From NCBI GenBank assembly GCA_025352795.1, contig JANXSF010000022.1:1-57712 (forward strand): 57,712 nucleotides of DNA, written 5' to 3'. A program made the translations under genes and the position numbers. Of the stretch, positions 1 through 7,764 are shown piece after piece (position 1 is the first letter of the stretch; each line of letters begins with the position of its first letter). This DNA comes from Acidobacteriota bacterium (GTDB lineage: Bacteria > Acidobacteriota > Terriglobia > Bryobacterales > Bryobacteraceae). The notes under the pieces are model-generated. The model saw nothing but the letters and a program-made list of their open reading frames with translations, was not told the origin of the DNA and did no database searches.

Positions 1-44
1 GCCTTTTTCAGGGCCACCAATCGGTCTCGATCGGTTTGCGTCAT
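1..44 (-). CDS. 5' end of a transposase-like gene (partial)
   Basis: Reading leftward from an ATG at 44-42, the frame is open to the window edge and gives MTQTDRDRLVALKK. An AAGGA-type ribosome site lies just upstream on the same strand. This start resembles the N-terminus of helix-turn-helix transposases of the ISNCY type, which typically open with a short 'MTQ..xxRLxxLKK' stretch before the HTH. Two copies of AATAGGACATT beside it support an insertion-sequence end. Only 14 residues are visible, so the family is a guess. Confidence 0.45.
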   Translation of the reverse strand, partial: MTQTDRDRLVALKK

Positions 45-131
45 CAGTAGCGTTCCTTGGATTTCCAATCTCCAGGATCAATCCAGTCAATAGGACATTT
101 CTACTTTGCTCAAATAGGACATTCTCATATT
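1..131. mobile_element. Terminal part of an insertion sequence with repeated end motif
   Basis: AATAGGACATT occurs at 89-99 and again at 113-123, 24 bp apart, in the gap between the transposase-like start at 44 and the next gene. Iterated GGACATT-type motifs at the ends are familiar from several integrase-core insertion sequences. The rest of the element lies left of the window, and the exact outer boundary is not visible. Confidence 0.45.
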
Positions 132-223
132 GCCACGACAGCACTTGGGCTGTCTGCTGTCAGCTTTCTAAGCGACCCTACAGTACAATTTGCGATAAGC
201 TTTCTTTTACCCCCTGAGGTACA

Positions 224-1489
224 ATGACGAACCGAAGAGCTTTTCTAAAATCATTAGCCGCAGTTCCCGCGGCGCTGCACTTGGTACGGCCAACCATTGC
301 TGAGGCGGCCTTGCCCAAAGCAAAGATCACTCGCATCCGTATTTACAAGCCACCAAACTTGAACGTGATCTTTAATCAGAGCAACATGATTGTCACGGTG
401 GAAACTGATATCGGCATTACTGGCATCGGCGAAGGTGGCTCAAAGGACACCCTTGAACAGTGCGCTGGTGCGTTGATTGGTAAAAATCCATTCCGCATTG
501 AAGCCATCTGGCAGGAGATGTTTATTTCCTTTTTCTATCCGCCCGGTCGTGAGAAAGTGCATGGCCTTGGCGCACTGGACATGGCCCTTTGGGATATCAA
601 AGGCAAAGCATTGGGATTGCCGCTGCATGAATTGTTGGGTGGTGCTATTCGTGATCATTGCGAATGCTATGCCACAGGCGGTGGAATGCCTGCGGATCGG
701 GGTGCTGGTGCGGGCTCTGGCGTCCGAGCCTCGCTCAGCTTGAAAGATCGTGCCGCAGCAACCATTGATGCTGGCTATCGTGCCTTCCGCATGGGTGCGG
801 CCGATATGGCCGATGGCGGTGTGTTTAATTCGCATGAACGAGTTCGCAAAGTAGCCCAGGAGTGCAAGGAAGTGCGCGAAGGCGTGGGCAAGAACGGCGA
901 TTGGTGCATTGATTTTCACCAGCGGTTCGACCTGAATGACGCCGTGCGTGCTTGCAAGATGATTGAAGAATTTGAGCCGTATTTTGTAGAAGACCCGGTA
1001 CGTGATGAACATGCTTTGATGGATCTGCCCAAAATTCGACAAATGACTACTGTTCCTTTGACGCATGGAGAGGAGTGGGGGCATCGGTGGGATTTCAACA
1101 AGCTGGTGGAGAACCACGATATCGACTACATTCGTGCCACTCTTCCCAACGTTGGGGGGATCACGGAGATGATGAAAATCGCCGCAATTTGCGAGACTCA
1201 TGCGGTGGGTATCATTCCTCATTTCACTGGTCCCATTGCCACTGCGGCGCTGGTCGGATGCCTTTCTACATTCCCTGGTCCGGTGATTATGGAGTACAAC
1301 TACGGTGGCAGAGCGATGGCCCATTTGCCGGAATGTTTGGACTTCAGCAAGGGCAAGGCGTTACGCAATGACCGCCCTGGTTTGGGTGTAACTGCCGACA
1401 TGAAATTGTTGACACAGATTGGCGAAGTAACCCAGGCTGGCACGCGTCATGTTTTTGTCAGGCCTGATGGTTCGTTGACGCATTGGTAA
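224..1489 (+). CDS. Secreted mandelate racemase/muconate lactonizing (enolase superfamily) enzyme
   Basis: This 421-residue protein starts with a Tat-type leader (RRAFLK within MTNRRAFLKSLAAVPAALH) and so probably folds before export. It then shows the N-terminal capping domain (KGKALGLPLHELLGG near residue 130) and a barrel with acidic metal ligands at DFHQRFD, EDPVRDE and GEEW. Family members abstract the alpha proton of a carboxylate and act as sugar-acid dehydratases, racemases or cycloisomerases. The substrate cannot be read from sequence. The start is supported by TGAGGT at 215-220. It stands alone, with a hairpin terminator at 1508-1529. A dehydratase for an aldonic acid would fit the sugar genes downstream, but that is inference. 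Confidence 0.85.
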   Translation: MTNRRAFLKSLAAVPAALHLVRPTIAEAALPKAKITRIRIYKPPNLNVIFNQSNMIVTVETDIGITGIGEGGSKDTLEQCAGALIGKNPFRIEAIWQEMFISFFYPPGREKVHGLGALDMALWDIKGKALGLPLHELLGGAIRDHCECYATGGGMPADRGAGAGSGVRASLSLKDRAAATIDAGYRAFRMGAADMADGGVFNSHERVRKVAQECKEVREGVGKNGDWCIDFHQRFDLNDAVRACKMIEEFEPYFVEDPVRDEHALMDLPKIRQMTTVPLTHGEEWGHRWDFNKLVENHDIDYIRATLPNVGGITEMMKIAAICETHAVGIIPHFTGPIATAALVGCLSTFPGPVIMEYNYGGRAMAHLPECLDFSKGKALRNDRPGLGVTADMKLLTQIGEVTQAGTRHVFVRPDGSLTHW

Positions 1490-1507
1490 GAATATGGGTT
1501 AGAGCGG

Positions 1508-1529
1508 GGGCAAGTTAAATCTTGCCCTT
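1508..1529 (+). terminator. Rho-independent-like hairpin after the enolase-family gene
   Basis: GGGCAAG (1508-1514), loop TTAAAT, CTTGCCC (1521-1527) form a perfect 7-bp stem 19 nt after the stop. The T-run is short, so termination may be weak. Confidence 0.5.
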
Positions 1530-1667
1530 AAAACTGCACAGTCTGGTTTGGATTCCTACCAGGTTGCCACCTAAAAATGCTGAAATCTGTTAATATCAAG
1601 AAAATATGTTAGCCACATTCCCACTCGCCCAATGAGTAGGTCCCGTACAGCAAACCCAATGTCTTTA

Positions 1668-1704
1668 ATGCAACTCTCTGCATTCGCAATGCAACTTTCT
1701 GCAT
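1668..1704. promoter_or_regulatory. Two tandem 16-bp palindromes upstream of phoH
   Basis: ATGCAACTCTCTGCAT (1668-1683) and ATGCAACTTTCTGCAT (1689-1704) differ at one base. Each has ATGCA/TGCAT half-sites, and their starts are 21 bp apart, two helical turns. They end 10 bp before the phoH start. This looks like a dimer-binding operator or a paired RNA hairpin; the regulator is unknown. Confidence 0.45.
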
Positions 1705-1714
1705 CCTTCACTGT

Positions 1715-2731
1715 ATGAAAATTAGCGTTCCCATCAGCCGGGGTATAGAGACCCTATTTGGCACTCGCGATGAGAATATCCAACTGTTGGAATCCATCCT
1801 TTCCATAAAAACTTCGCTCGATAGCGGTAGCGTTGTGGTGGAAGGGGACCGTGCGCCAGTGGAACGTGCTGCGCGGATTCTGAGTGACTATTCTGAGCTG
1901 GCAGGGGCGGGGGCCGTGTTCACTAACGGCGACTTGAACAGTTACCTTCGGGTGGTTGCCGAAGATCCTGAAGTTACGCTCAAGGCACTTGTGGAAAGCG
2001 GGAAGCAACGCAGCTTTGGCAAGAAAGTGCTTGCCCCCAAGACCATTAATCAACGCCGCTATCTGGAAGCGATTGAACGTATGGATCTGGTATTTGGTTC
2101 AGGACCGGCGGGCACCGGGAAGACATATCTTGCCGTGGCCATGGCCGTCAACGCGTTGTTGAACAAGAAAGTTTCGCGCATCATTTTAACTCGTCCGGCG
2201 GTTGAGGCTGGCGAACGTTTAGGTTTTCTTCCAGGCACGTTGCAGGAAAAAATTGATCCCTACCTGCGCCCACTCTACGATGCGCTTTTCGACATGTTCG
2301 ACGTGGAAAAAGTGGAAAAATTACTGGAGCGAAACACCATTGAAATCGCACCACTTGCTTTTATGCGCGGACGGACATTGTCGGATAGTTTCGTTATTCT
2401 GGATGAAGCGCAAAATACCACTTCAGAGCAGATGAAAATGTTTTTAACCCGGCAGGGCTTTAATACGAAAGTGGTTGTCACCGGGGACGCCACTCAGATT
2501 GATTTACCCAATGGCCGTCGCAGTGGATTGCTGGAAGCGCTGGAAGTTCTAAAGGGCGTGGAAGGAATCGGTTTTATTGGATTTACTGAAAAGGATGTAG
2601 TTCGTCACAGCTTGGTGCAACGCATTGTTAGGGCTTATGAACGACACAGCGAGGCAACTGGTGCTGGTCGTCAATCAAGTCTGAAACAGGATGCTCAGCC
2701 AGCCGACCCAAATCTTAAAATGCATGTCTAG
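1715..2731 (+). CDS. phoH: PhoH-family ATPase (YbeZ-like)
   Basis: This 338-residue protein has a short N-terminal KH-like region and then the PhoH P-loop domain, with Walker A GPAGTGKT near residue 132 and Walker B VILDEAQN near residue 229. YbeZ/PhoH proteins are cytoplasmic nucleotide-binding proteins that work with the endoribonuclease YbeY in rRNA maturation and ribosome quality control. The next gene here is ybeY and overlaps by 8 nt, the standard arrangement. No clear Shine-Dalgarno precedes the ATG; instead the tandem palindromes at 1668-1704 sit just upstream. The C-terminal ~25 residues are low-complexity. Confidence 0.93.
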   Translation: MKISVPISRGIETLFGTRDENIQLLESILSIKTSLDSGSVVVEGDRAPVERAARILSDYSELAGAGAVFTNGDLNSYLRVVAEDPEVTLKALVESGKQRSFGKKVLAPKTINQRRYLEAIERMDLVFGSGPAGTGKTYLAVAMAVNALLNKKVSRIILTRPAVEAGERLGFLPGTLQEKIDPYLRPLYDALFDMFDVEKVEKLLERNTIEIAPLAFMRGRTLSDSFVILDEAQNTTSEQMKMFLTRQGFNTKVVVTGDATQIDLPNGRRSGLLEALEVLKGVEGIGFIGFTEKDVVRHSLVQRIVRAYERHSEATGAGRQSSLKQDAQPADPNLKMHV

Positions 2732-3176
2732 CAGCGGTAGTAAACCTTCACTCTTATTCCGAAACGCCCCGCGTGGGCTGGATCGCAAACAAATCCGCGA
2801 GTTTGCCAAATCACTTTGCACTCTTGTTTCTCCTGGTCGTGGCTTCACAATTCTGGTCACCAATGACAAGGAACTACAGCGCTTAAACGGGGCATTTCTG
2901 GGGAATGACTATCCCACCGATGTACTTTCATTTCCCTTTGAAGGTGCCGGGGTCGAACTGGGGGAAATCGCGATATCGGCGCAGATGGCGCGCATTCAAG
3001 GAATGCAATTTCGTCATTCTACGGAACAGGAAATCGCCATACTAATGCTGCATGGGTTGCTGCATTTGCAGGGGATGGAGCATCATAATGATCGCGGTAA
3101 AATGCGACGAGCGGAATCAAAATGGCGGCTGGAACTTGGCTTGCCTCATGGCCTGATTGAACGGGTCAAGAAATGA
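2724..3176 (+). CDS. ybeY: Endoribonuclease YbeY
   Basis: The 150-residue protein carries the diagnostic zinc motif HGLLHLQGMEH near its C-terminus, with three metal-binding histidines. YbeY is a single-strand-specific endoribonuclease needed for 16S rRNA 3'-end processing and 70S quality control. I chose the ATG at 2724, which overlaps the phoH stop by 8 nt and gives the usual family length. An in-frame ATG at 2691 would add 11 unlikely residues inside phoH. Its stop overlaps the next start by 4 nt (ATGA), so the two are probably translationally coupled. Confidence 0.93.
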   Translation: MSSSGSKPSLLFRNAPRGLDRKQIREFAKSLCTLVSPGRGFTILVTNDKELQRLNGAFLGNDYPTDVLSFPFEGAGVELGEIAISAQMARIQGMQFRHSTEQEIAILMLHGLLHLQGMEHHNDRGKMRRAESKWRLELGLPHGLIERVKK

Positions 3177-4486
3177 ACCCTGCGTTAAACATCTTATTTC
3201 TGGCTCTGTTGGTTGTCCTTTCACTGGTCAGCCTGGTGCAATTGCTGTATTCAGAATCGCTCCGACTGCTTGCCAAGAAGACTCGCGCACTTACCTACTT
3301 TCAAGAAAATATACAACAGAATTTGGAGCAGGAGCCGGAACGCGGTGTGCAGGTATTTTCCTTGTGGAAGCATGCCGTTATGCTGCTGCTTGGTTCGCTT
3401 TCGCTGGGCATGGTGCTGACGCGAGGAGCTGAGCATCTAATCTATTTGCCCGTAAGTGCGCTGTTGGAAGCCTTTCTGGTGAGTTGGATTTCAGTGGTTG
3501 TGTTTGGGTATTTAGTACCCCAAGTGTTCTATCGTCGATCCCGTTGCCGCTGGTTGTTTGCAGTCTCTCCGTTGATTCGGGTGATGTCCCTGATCATGGT
3601 TCCGGTGATGATGGTTCTGCACTTTATTCATTCCCTTTTTGAATTATGGCAGGAAGCACCCACAGAAGAGCAAAATGAAATCACCGAAGCAGAACAGGTT
3701 GAGGCGTTCATTGAAGCTGGTGCTGACGAAGGAATTATTGAGGAAGAAGATAAACGCCTGATCCAATCTGTAGTAGCTTTTGGCGATAAGCGCGTTCGCG
3801 AAGTGATGACCCCACGGCCAAACATTGTTGGTATTGAAAGAAATGAACCATTGGAAGAACTGCATCGGCTAGTTGTTGTGGAGCAATATTCGCGCATCCC
3901 TGTTTATGAAGAAGTGATTGATCACATTGTTGGATTCGTTCACGTTCGGGACCTGTTTGAGTTGAGCGAAGAGAGCAGGCGTCACAAGAAGGTTTACGAA
4001 ATCATGCGCCCCATTCGCCAGATTCCGGAAACTAAACTGGTAGGCCAACTGCTTCGTGAAATGCAGGAAGACGGCATGCACATTGCTGCGGTAATTGATG
4101 AATATGGCAATATGGCCGGTCTTGCGACAATGGAAGATCTGGTAGAAGAAATTGTTGGCGAGATTCGTGACGAACATGAGCCCGCACGGGATGTTGAGCA
4201 GGATGGTCCTGGGCGGTGGATTGTTGCCGGGAGTTATGATGTGGATGGACTGGCGGAACTAATGGGCTTCCGGGCTTCAGATAGTATTGAATCCACCACA
4301 GTAGGTGGTCTGGCCGCCGAATGGCTTGGCCGGGTTCCAAAAGCGGGTGAGCACGTGGAAAATGACGGTCTCCGCATTGATGTAATTTCGGCCAGTGAAC
4401 GCCGCGTAGAACAGGTTTGTGTTTCCGCCGCTCTTGAAAATCCTGAGCCAAATTCCGCAACAACAGCGGAGAAAGAGAAAATTTGA
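3173..4486 (+). CDS. CorC/HlyC-family membrane protein with CBS pair
   Basis: The 437-residue protein has several N-terminal hydrophobic segments (about residues 5-25, 65-85, 95-115, 135-155; DUF21/CNNM-like), a CBS pair (about 205-325, from VREVMTPRPNIVGI to AAVIDEYGNMAGLATMEDLVEEIVG), and a C-terminal CorC_HlyC domain. Proteins of this type are linked to Mg2+/Co2+ efflux and are often called 'hemolysin' without good cause. It sits between ybeY and era, the usual place for corC homologues, with 4-nt overlaps on both sides. Transport specificity is inferred from the family. Confidence 0.88.
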   Translation: MNPALNILFLALLVVLSLVSLVQLLYSESLRLLAKKTRALTYFQENIQQNLEQEPERGVQVFSLWKHAVMLLLGSLSLGMVLTRGAEHLIYLPVSALLEAFLVSWISVVVFGYLVPQVFYRRSRCRWLFAVSPLIRVMSLIMVPVMMVLHFIHSLFELWQEAPTEEQNEITEAEQVEAFIEAGADEGIIEEEDKRLIQSVVAFGDKRVREVMTPRPNIVGIERNEPLEELHRLVVVEQYSRIPVYEEVIDHIVGFVHVRDLFELSEESRRHKKVYEIMRPIRQIPETKLVGQLLREMQEDGMHIAAVIDEYGNMAGLATMEDLVEEIVGEIRDEHEPARDVEQDGPGRWIVAGSYDVDGLAELMGFRASDSIESTTVGGLAAEWLGRVPKAGEHVENDGLRIDVISASERRVEQVCVSAALENPEPNSATTAEKEKI

Positions 4487-5397
4487 AAGTAGGAACTGTT
4501 TCCATTATCGGACTGCCGAACGCCGGCAAATCCACTTTGTTGAACGCCTTGGCAGGCATGAAGCTGGCCATTGTCAGCTCAAAACCGCAAACTACACGAA
4601 CCTTGGTTCAAGGGGTCCTTACCGAACCAGAACTGGGTCAAATTGTTTTTGCCGATACACCAGGAATCCACAAATCAGATTCCATATTCAATCAACGGAT
4701 GATGCGCACAGTGCGGTCTTCCCTGTCGAACCTGGATGCGTTGATCTATGTGGTGGATTCCCGACGCTACATTGACGACGAACAACGGCAGGCTCTCGAC
4801 GTCTTAAAAAATGTTGAAGTGCCTGTGATCCTGGTGCTGAACAAGATCGATTTAATTGGCAAGAAAGTGAAGCTGATTGAACTGCTGACCGCGTATCAGC
4901 AGATTCGTGAGTTCACTTCCTACATTCCAGTTTCAGCAGCTAGCGGTGAACAGGTGGAAGTGTTGAAGAAAGAAATTTTCAAACACCTGCCGGAAGGGGA
5001 ATTGATTTTCCCTGAAGATCACGTTACTGATCAGCCTTCGCGCTTTCTTGCGGCTGAAATGATTCGCGAAAAACTACTGGATGCAACGCAACAGGAAGTA
5101 CCCCATTCGGTGGCGGTGTTCGTCGAAAAGTGGGAGGAGACTCCGAAGATCACACGCGTGGCAGCTACCATTTATGTCGAGAAGGAAGGTCAAAAGCGCA
5201 TTGTGATTGGAAAGGGCGGCTCCATGATCAAGGAAATTGGAACTTTGGCTCGTCAGGAAATGGAAACGTTTTTTGAACAAAAATTCTTTCTGGAACTGTT
5301 TGTGAAGGTTCGTCCCGATTGGCGTGAGAATGTGGAGTTTCTGAATGAGTTAGACTGGCGAAGAATGGCTAGTGGTTCTTCCCTTGACGAGAAATGA
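4483..5397 (+). CDS. era: GTPase Era
   Basis: The 304-residue protein has all G motifs: GLPNAGKST (G1), DTPGIH (G3) and NKID (G4). A C-terminal KH domain has the RNA-binding GKGG loop (RIVIGKGGSMIKEIG). Era binds the 3' end of 16S rRNA and assists 30S assembly at the inner membrane. The start is TTG at 4483, overlapping the upstream TGA by 4 nt (TTGA); length and the first beta strand (KVGTVSIIGLPNAGKS) fit. The phoH-ybeY-corC-era order forms a ribosome-maturation cluster. Confidence 0.96.
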   Translation: MKVGTVSIIGLPNAGKSTLLNALAGMKLAIVSSKPQTTRTLVQGVLTEPELGQIVFADTPGIHKSDSIFNQRMMRTVRSSLSNLDALIYVVDSRRYIDDEQRQALDVLKNVEVPVILVLNKIDLIGKKVKLIELLTAYQQIREFTSYIPVSAASGEQVEVLKKEIFKHLPEGELIFPEDHVTDQPSRFLAAEMIREKLLDATQQEVPHSVAVFVEKWEETPKITRVAATIYVEKEGQKRIVIGKGGSMIKEIGTLARQEMETFFEQKFFLELFVKVRPDWRENVEFLNELDWRRMASGSSLDEK

Positions 5398-5708
5398 TTA
5401 TGAAAAAACTTGCAAACTTTACAATGTCCCTGTTGTTGACCCTGGTACTGAGCTTGTCGCTAATTGCTGCGGACAAGAAACTTCCTGCTTCTGACGATTC
5501 TCTATACGATCAAGTTCGTCGCAAGTTGGCTAACGATCCAGACGTGCGTGGCGGCGCTTTTGAAGTTGCTGTGAAAGACGGCGTGGTTACCATAAAGGGT
5601 GTGGTTGAAAAAGATAAAATCAAGTCAAAAGCCACAAAAGTCACCATGAAAGTGAAGGGCGTGAAGAGCGTGGATAACCAACTGCGCGTTTCCCCCACTA
5701 GAACTTAA
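5394..5708 (+). CDS. BON-domain secreted/periplasmic protein
   Basis: The 104-residue protein has a signal peptide (MKKLANFTMSLLLTLVLSL, cleaved near LIAA) followed by one BON domain (about residues 38-100), with the DGVVTIKGVVE and GVKSVDNQL signatures. BON domains bind phospholipid or other surfaces and occur in periplasmic stress proteins such as OsmY. The first ATG at 5394 overlaps the era stop (ATGA); an ATG at 5400 gives a more typical MKK start and is equally possible. Confidence 0.85.
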   Translation: MIMKKLANFTMSLLLTLVLSLSLIAADKKLPASDDSLYDQVRRKLANDPDVRGGAFEVAVKDGVVTIKGVVEKDKIKSKATKVTMKVKGVKSVDNQLRVSPTRT

Positions 5709-5709
5709 A

Positions 5710-5928
5710 GTGGAAATTGATTCTAAACTTGCGGCCCAGTCTTTGGAAGCGGCTTTAGCTGAATCTCCGCAATTTGCGCAGTTTCAGCCACAATTGACTT
5801 GGCGTCCCCTGGCCCAGGGCGGGGCATTCTTTCTACAATATGGCAACCAACCTCCGGCAGCATTTGCTGGACTTTGGGAATTTCAAAACGCGGTTGTGAA
5901 AGGGTATAAACGGATGTCTGGAATATGA
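5710..5928 (+). CDS. Small conserved-looking hypothetical protein
   Basis: A 72-residue frame with a GTG start 2 nt after the BON gene stop. It ends with a 4-nt ATGA overlap into the next gene, so its position in the chain argues it is real. It contains no signal peptide or membrane segment; aromatic and proline residues cluster in the second half (around TWRPLAQGG and LWEFQNAVVKGYKR). I do not recognise a family. Confidence 0.6.
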   Translation: MEIDSKLAAQSLEAALAESPQFAQFQPQLTWRPLAQGGAFFLQYGNQPPAAFAGLWEFQNAVVKGYKRMSGI

Positions 5929-6875
5929 GCATACTCACTCGTCGCGAAGCAATTGCCGCCTTTGCTGCCACGGCCGCACATGCGGCCACCAAGATGCCTG
6001 CGAATAAGAATCTAAAGTGGGCTTGTAGCGCCGCTTTATGGGGACATTTTAAACGCGTTCCCTTGACTGAGATCCTGGACATTATGAAGGACACCGGTTT
6101 TGTGGGAATTCGCGTAACCGGATTTCCCACCTTTCTGGAAACCTACGGCATGACCGTGGGCCAAATTGAAACGGAAGTGTCCAAGCGAAATTTGGACGTG
6201 GTCACGATCAGCTTCAACGGTCCAACGCATGACCCTAAGGCTCGGGAAAAAGTTTTGGCCGATGCCAAGCGCGCCATTGAATTCCTGAAAGTGTTTGGGG
6301 CCAAGGATTTGGTGGTGTTCTCCCCATCGCGCCCGAAAGAAAATTTCGAAACAGCCTTCAAGCATATGTGTGAAGGTATGAATCAAATTGGCGAACTGGC
6401 CGGTACCATGGGATTCCGCGCGGGTTTGCACAATCACTTGGATCAAATGGCCGAATCGCCTGCGGAAGTGGATCGATGCATGGCTATGACAGATCCAAAG
6501 TTGTTCTGGTTTTCGCCCGACACAGCACATCTGCATTTAGCTGGCTATGATGTTCCCCAGGCTATTGAAAAACACAAAGCGCGCTTGATGACCATCGATT
6601 ATAAAGATGCCAAGTGGACAGCTCCTACTGAAGATTGGGTGGAAGGCAACGGCAAGGTACAACCAAAGGATTCCAAGTCTGCCAAATTCTTGAATTCCAT
6701 TTACGATATGGGAGACGGCGAAGTGGATTTCCCAGCCGTTCATCGCATTTTGAAACGGATTGAATGGAAGGGCTGGTTGATCAATGATCTGGACACAGCT
6801 CGCCTGGGTCCACGCAAAAGTTACGAACGGGAAGCTGCTTATGTGGTTAGCAAGCTGGAACCAATCTACAAGTAG
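5925..6875 (+). CDS. Sugar phosphate isomerase/epimerase-like (xylose isomerase-type TIM barrel)
   Basis: The 316-residue protein has an N-terminal stretch with RRE and an Ala-rich core (about residues 6-22), resembling a degenerate Tat or Sec leader. A TIM-barrel of the IolE/AP-endonuclease-2 type follows, with metal-ligand-like motifs HNHLDQM, SPDTAHLHLAG and IDYKDAK. Such enzymes isomerise, epimerise or dehydrate sugars and inositols. It is followed 1 nt later by an amidohydrolase and then, two genes on, by an MFS carrier, suggesting a small catabolic module. The exact substrate is unknown. Confidence 0.8.
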   Translation: MSILTRREAIAAFAATAAHAATKMPANKNLKWACSAALWGHFKRVPLTEILDIMKDTGFVGIRVTGFPTFLETYGMTVGQIETEVSKRNLDVVTISFNGPTHDPKAREKVLADAKRAIEFLKVFGAKDLVVFSPSRPKENFETAFKHMCEGMNQIGELAGTMGFRAGLHNHLDQMAESPAEVDRCMAMTDPKLFWFSPDTAHLHLAGYDVPQAIEKHKARLMTIDYKDAKWTAPTEDWVEGNGKVQPKDSKSAKFLNSIYDMGDGEVDFPAVHRILKRIEWKGWLINDLDTARLGPRKSYEREAAYVVSKLEPIYK

Positions 6876-6876
6876 T

Positions 6877-7764
6877 ATGAACATCACAAGAAGAAATTTG
6901 CTTGCCGGAAGCGCCCTTGCCATGACCACAGAAGCTGCCGTACCGACCTACAAAATCATTGATCCTCACGTACATGTTTGGAAGAACGATCCGCAGTTTC
7001 CATGGGCTAAAGAAACGACTAAGCCACCCAAGGAAGATGCTCCGGTGGAAGCGCTTCTGGAGTTGATGAAGGCCAACGGGATCTCGCATACGGTGCTGAT
7101 TCAGTACATCGGCTATCGTTGGGACAACAGCTATACACTGGATTCTTTCCAACGTTTCCCTAAACAATTGCAAGGCGTGGCCCGTGTGAATCCGAATGAT
7201 CCCGAAGCGCCAGATCACGCTTCAAGGCTCTCTGAACAAGGGTTCAAAGGTATCCGAATTTCTCCAGGTGCCGACGCTAGTAGCGATTGGATTCGTGGTC
7301 CGCTGATGGCTCCTCTGTGGAAACGTGTTGAAGATTTGAAGATTCCCATGCTGTTGCTGGCACCAGTGACGCGAATGGCGGACATGGCCAAGTTGATTGA
7401 AAAGTATCCTGGGTTGACCGTTGTGATTGATCACATGGCCGATAGTCCAATTGACAAGCCTGAGCTTCTGGATAAGCTGCTGGATCTGCAACGCTATCCG
7501 AAAGTGTTTGTTAAGATTTCTCACACCTGGCAGCTTTCCAAGCAGCAATATCCCTTTGCAGACACCTTTGCCAACGTGAAACGGCTGTACGATAAGTTCG
7601 GCCCCAAGCGTTTAATGTGGGCCACCGATTGGCCGGTTTGTCTTCCACATGCAAGCTACGCACAAACGTTGAAAGTGGTTCGTGATGAAATGAAGTTCCT
7701 CAATGAAGAAGATAAAAGCTGGATTCTATCGAAGACCATCGACCAGATCTGGAAGTTTTCTTAA
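6877..7764 (+). CDS. Secreted amidohydrolase-2 family metal-dependent hydrolase
   Basis: The 295-residue protein starts MNITRRNLLAGSALAMT, a Tat-like leader. The amidohydrolase barrel follows: DPHVHVW near residue 29 (the HxH metal site), a VIDHMAD strand near 186 and the terminal MWATDWPV motif with the catalytic Asp near 248. Relatives include lactonases (2-pyrone-4,6-dicarboxylate, fuconolactone type) and decarboxylases. I chose ATG 6877 because it places the leader at the N-terminus and follows the previous stop by 1 nt. A sugar-lactonase role would fit its neighbours, but this is inference. Confidence 0.85.
   Translation: MNITRRNLLAGSALAMTTEAAVPTYKIIDPHVHVWKNDPQFPWAKETTKPPKEDAPVEALLELMKANGISHTVLIQYIGYRWDNSYTLDSFQRFPKQLQGVARVNPNDPEAPDHASRLSEQGFKGIRISPGADASSDWIRGPLMAPLWKRVEDLKIPMLLLAPVTRMADMAKLIEKYPGLTVVIDHMADSPIDKPELLDKLLDLQRYPKVFVKISHTWQLSKQQYPFADTFANVKRLYDKFGPKRLMWATDWPVCLPHASYAQTLKVVRDEMKFLNEEDKSWILSKTIDQIWKFS

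Noticed and set aside
440-1324. 294-codon antisense frame over the enolase-family gene
   Set aside because: Overlaps a clearly conserved enzyme and shows no motif of its own.
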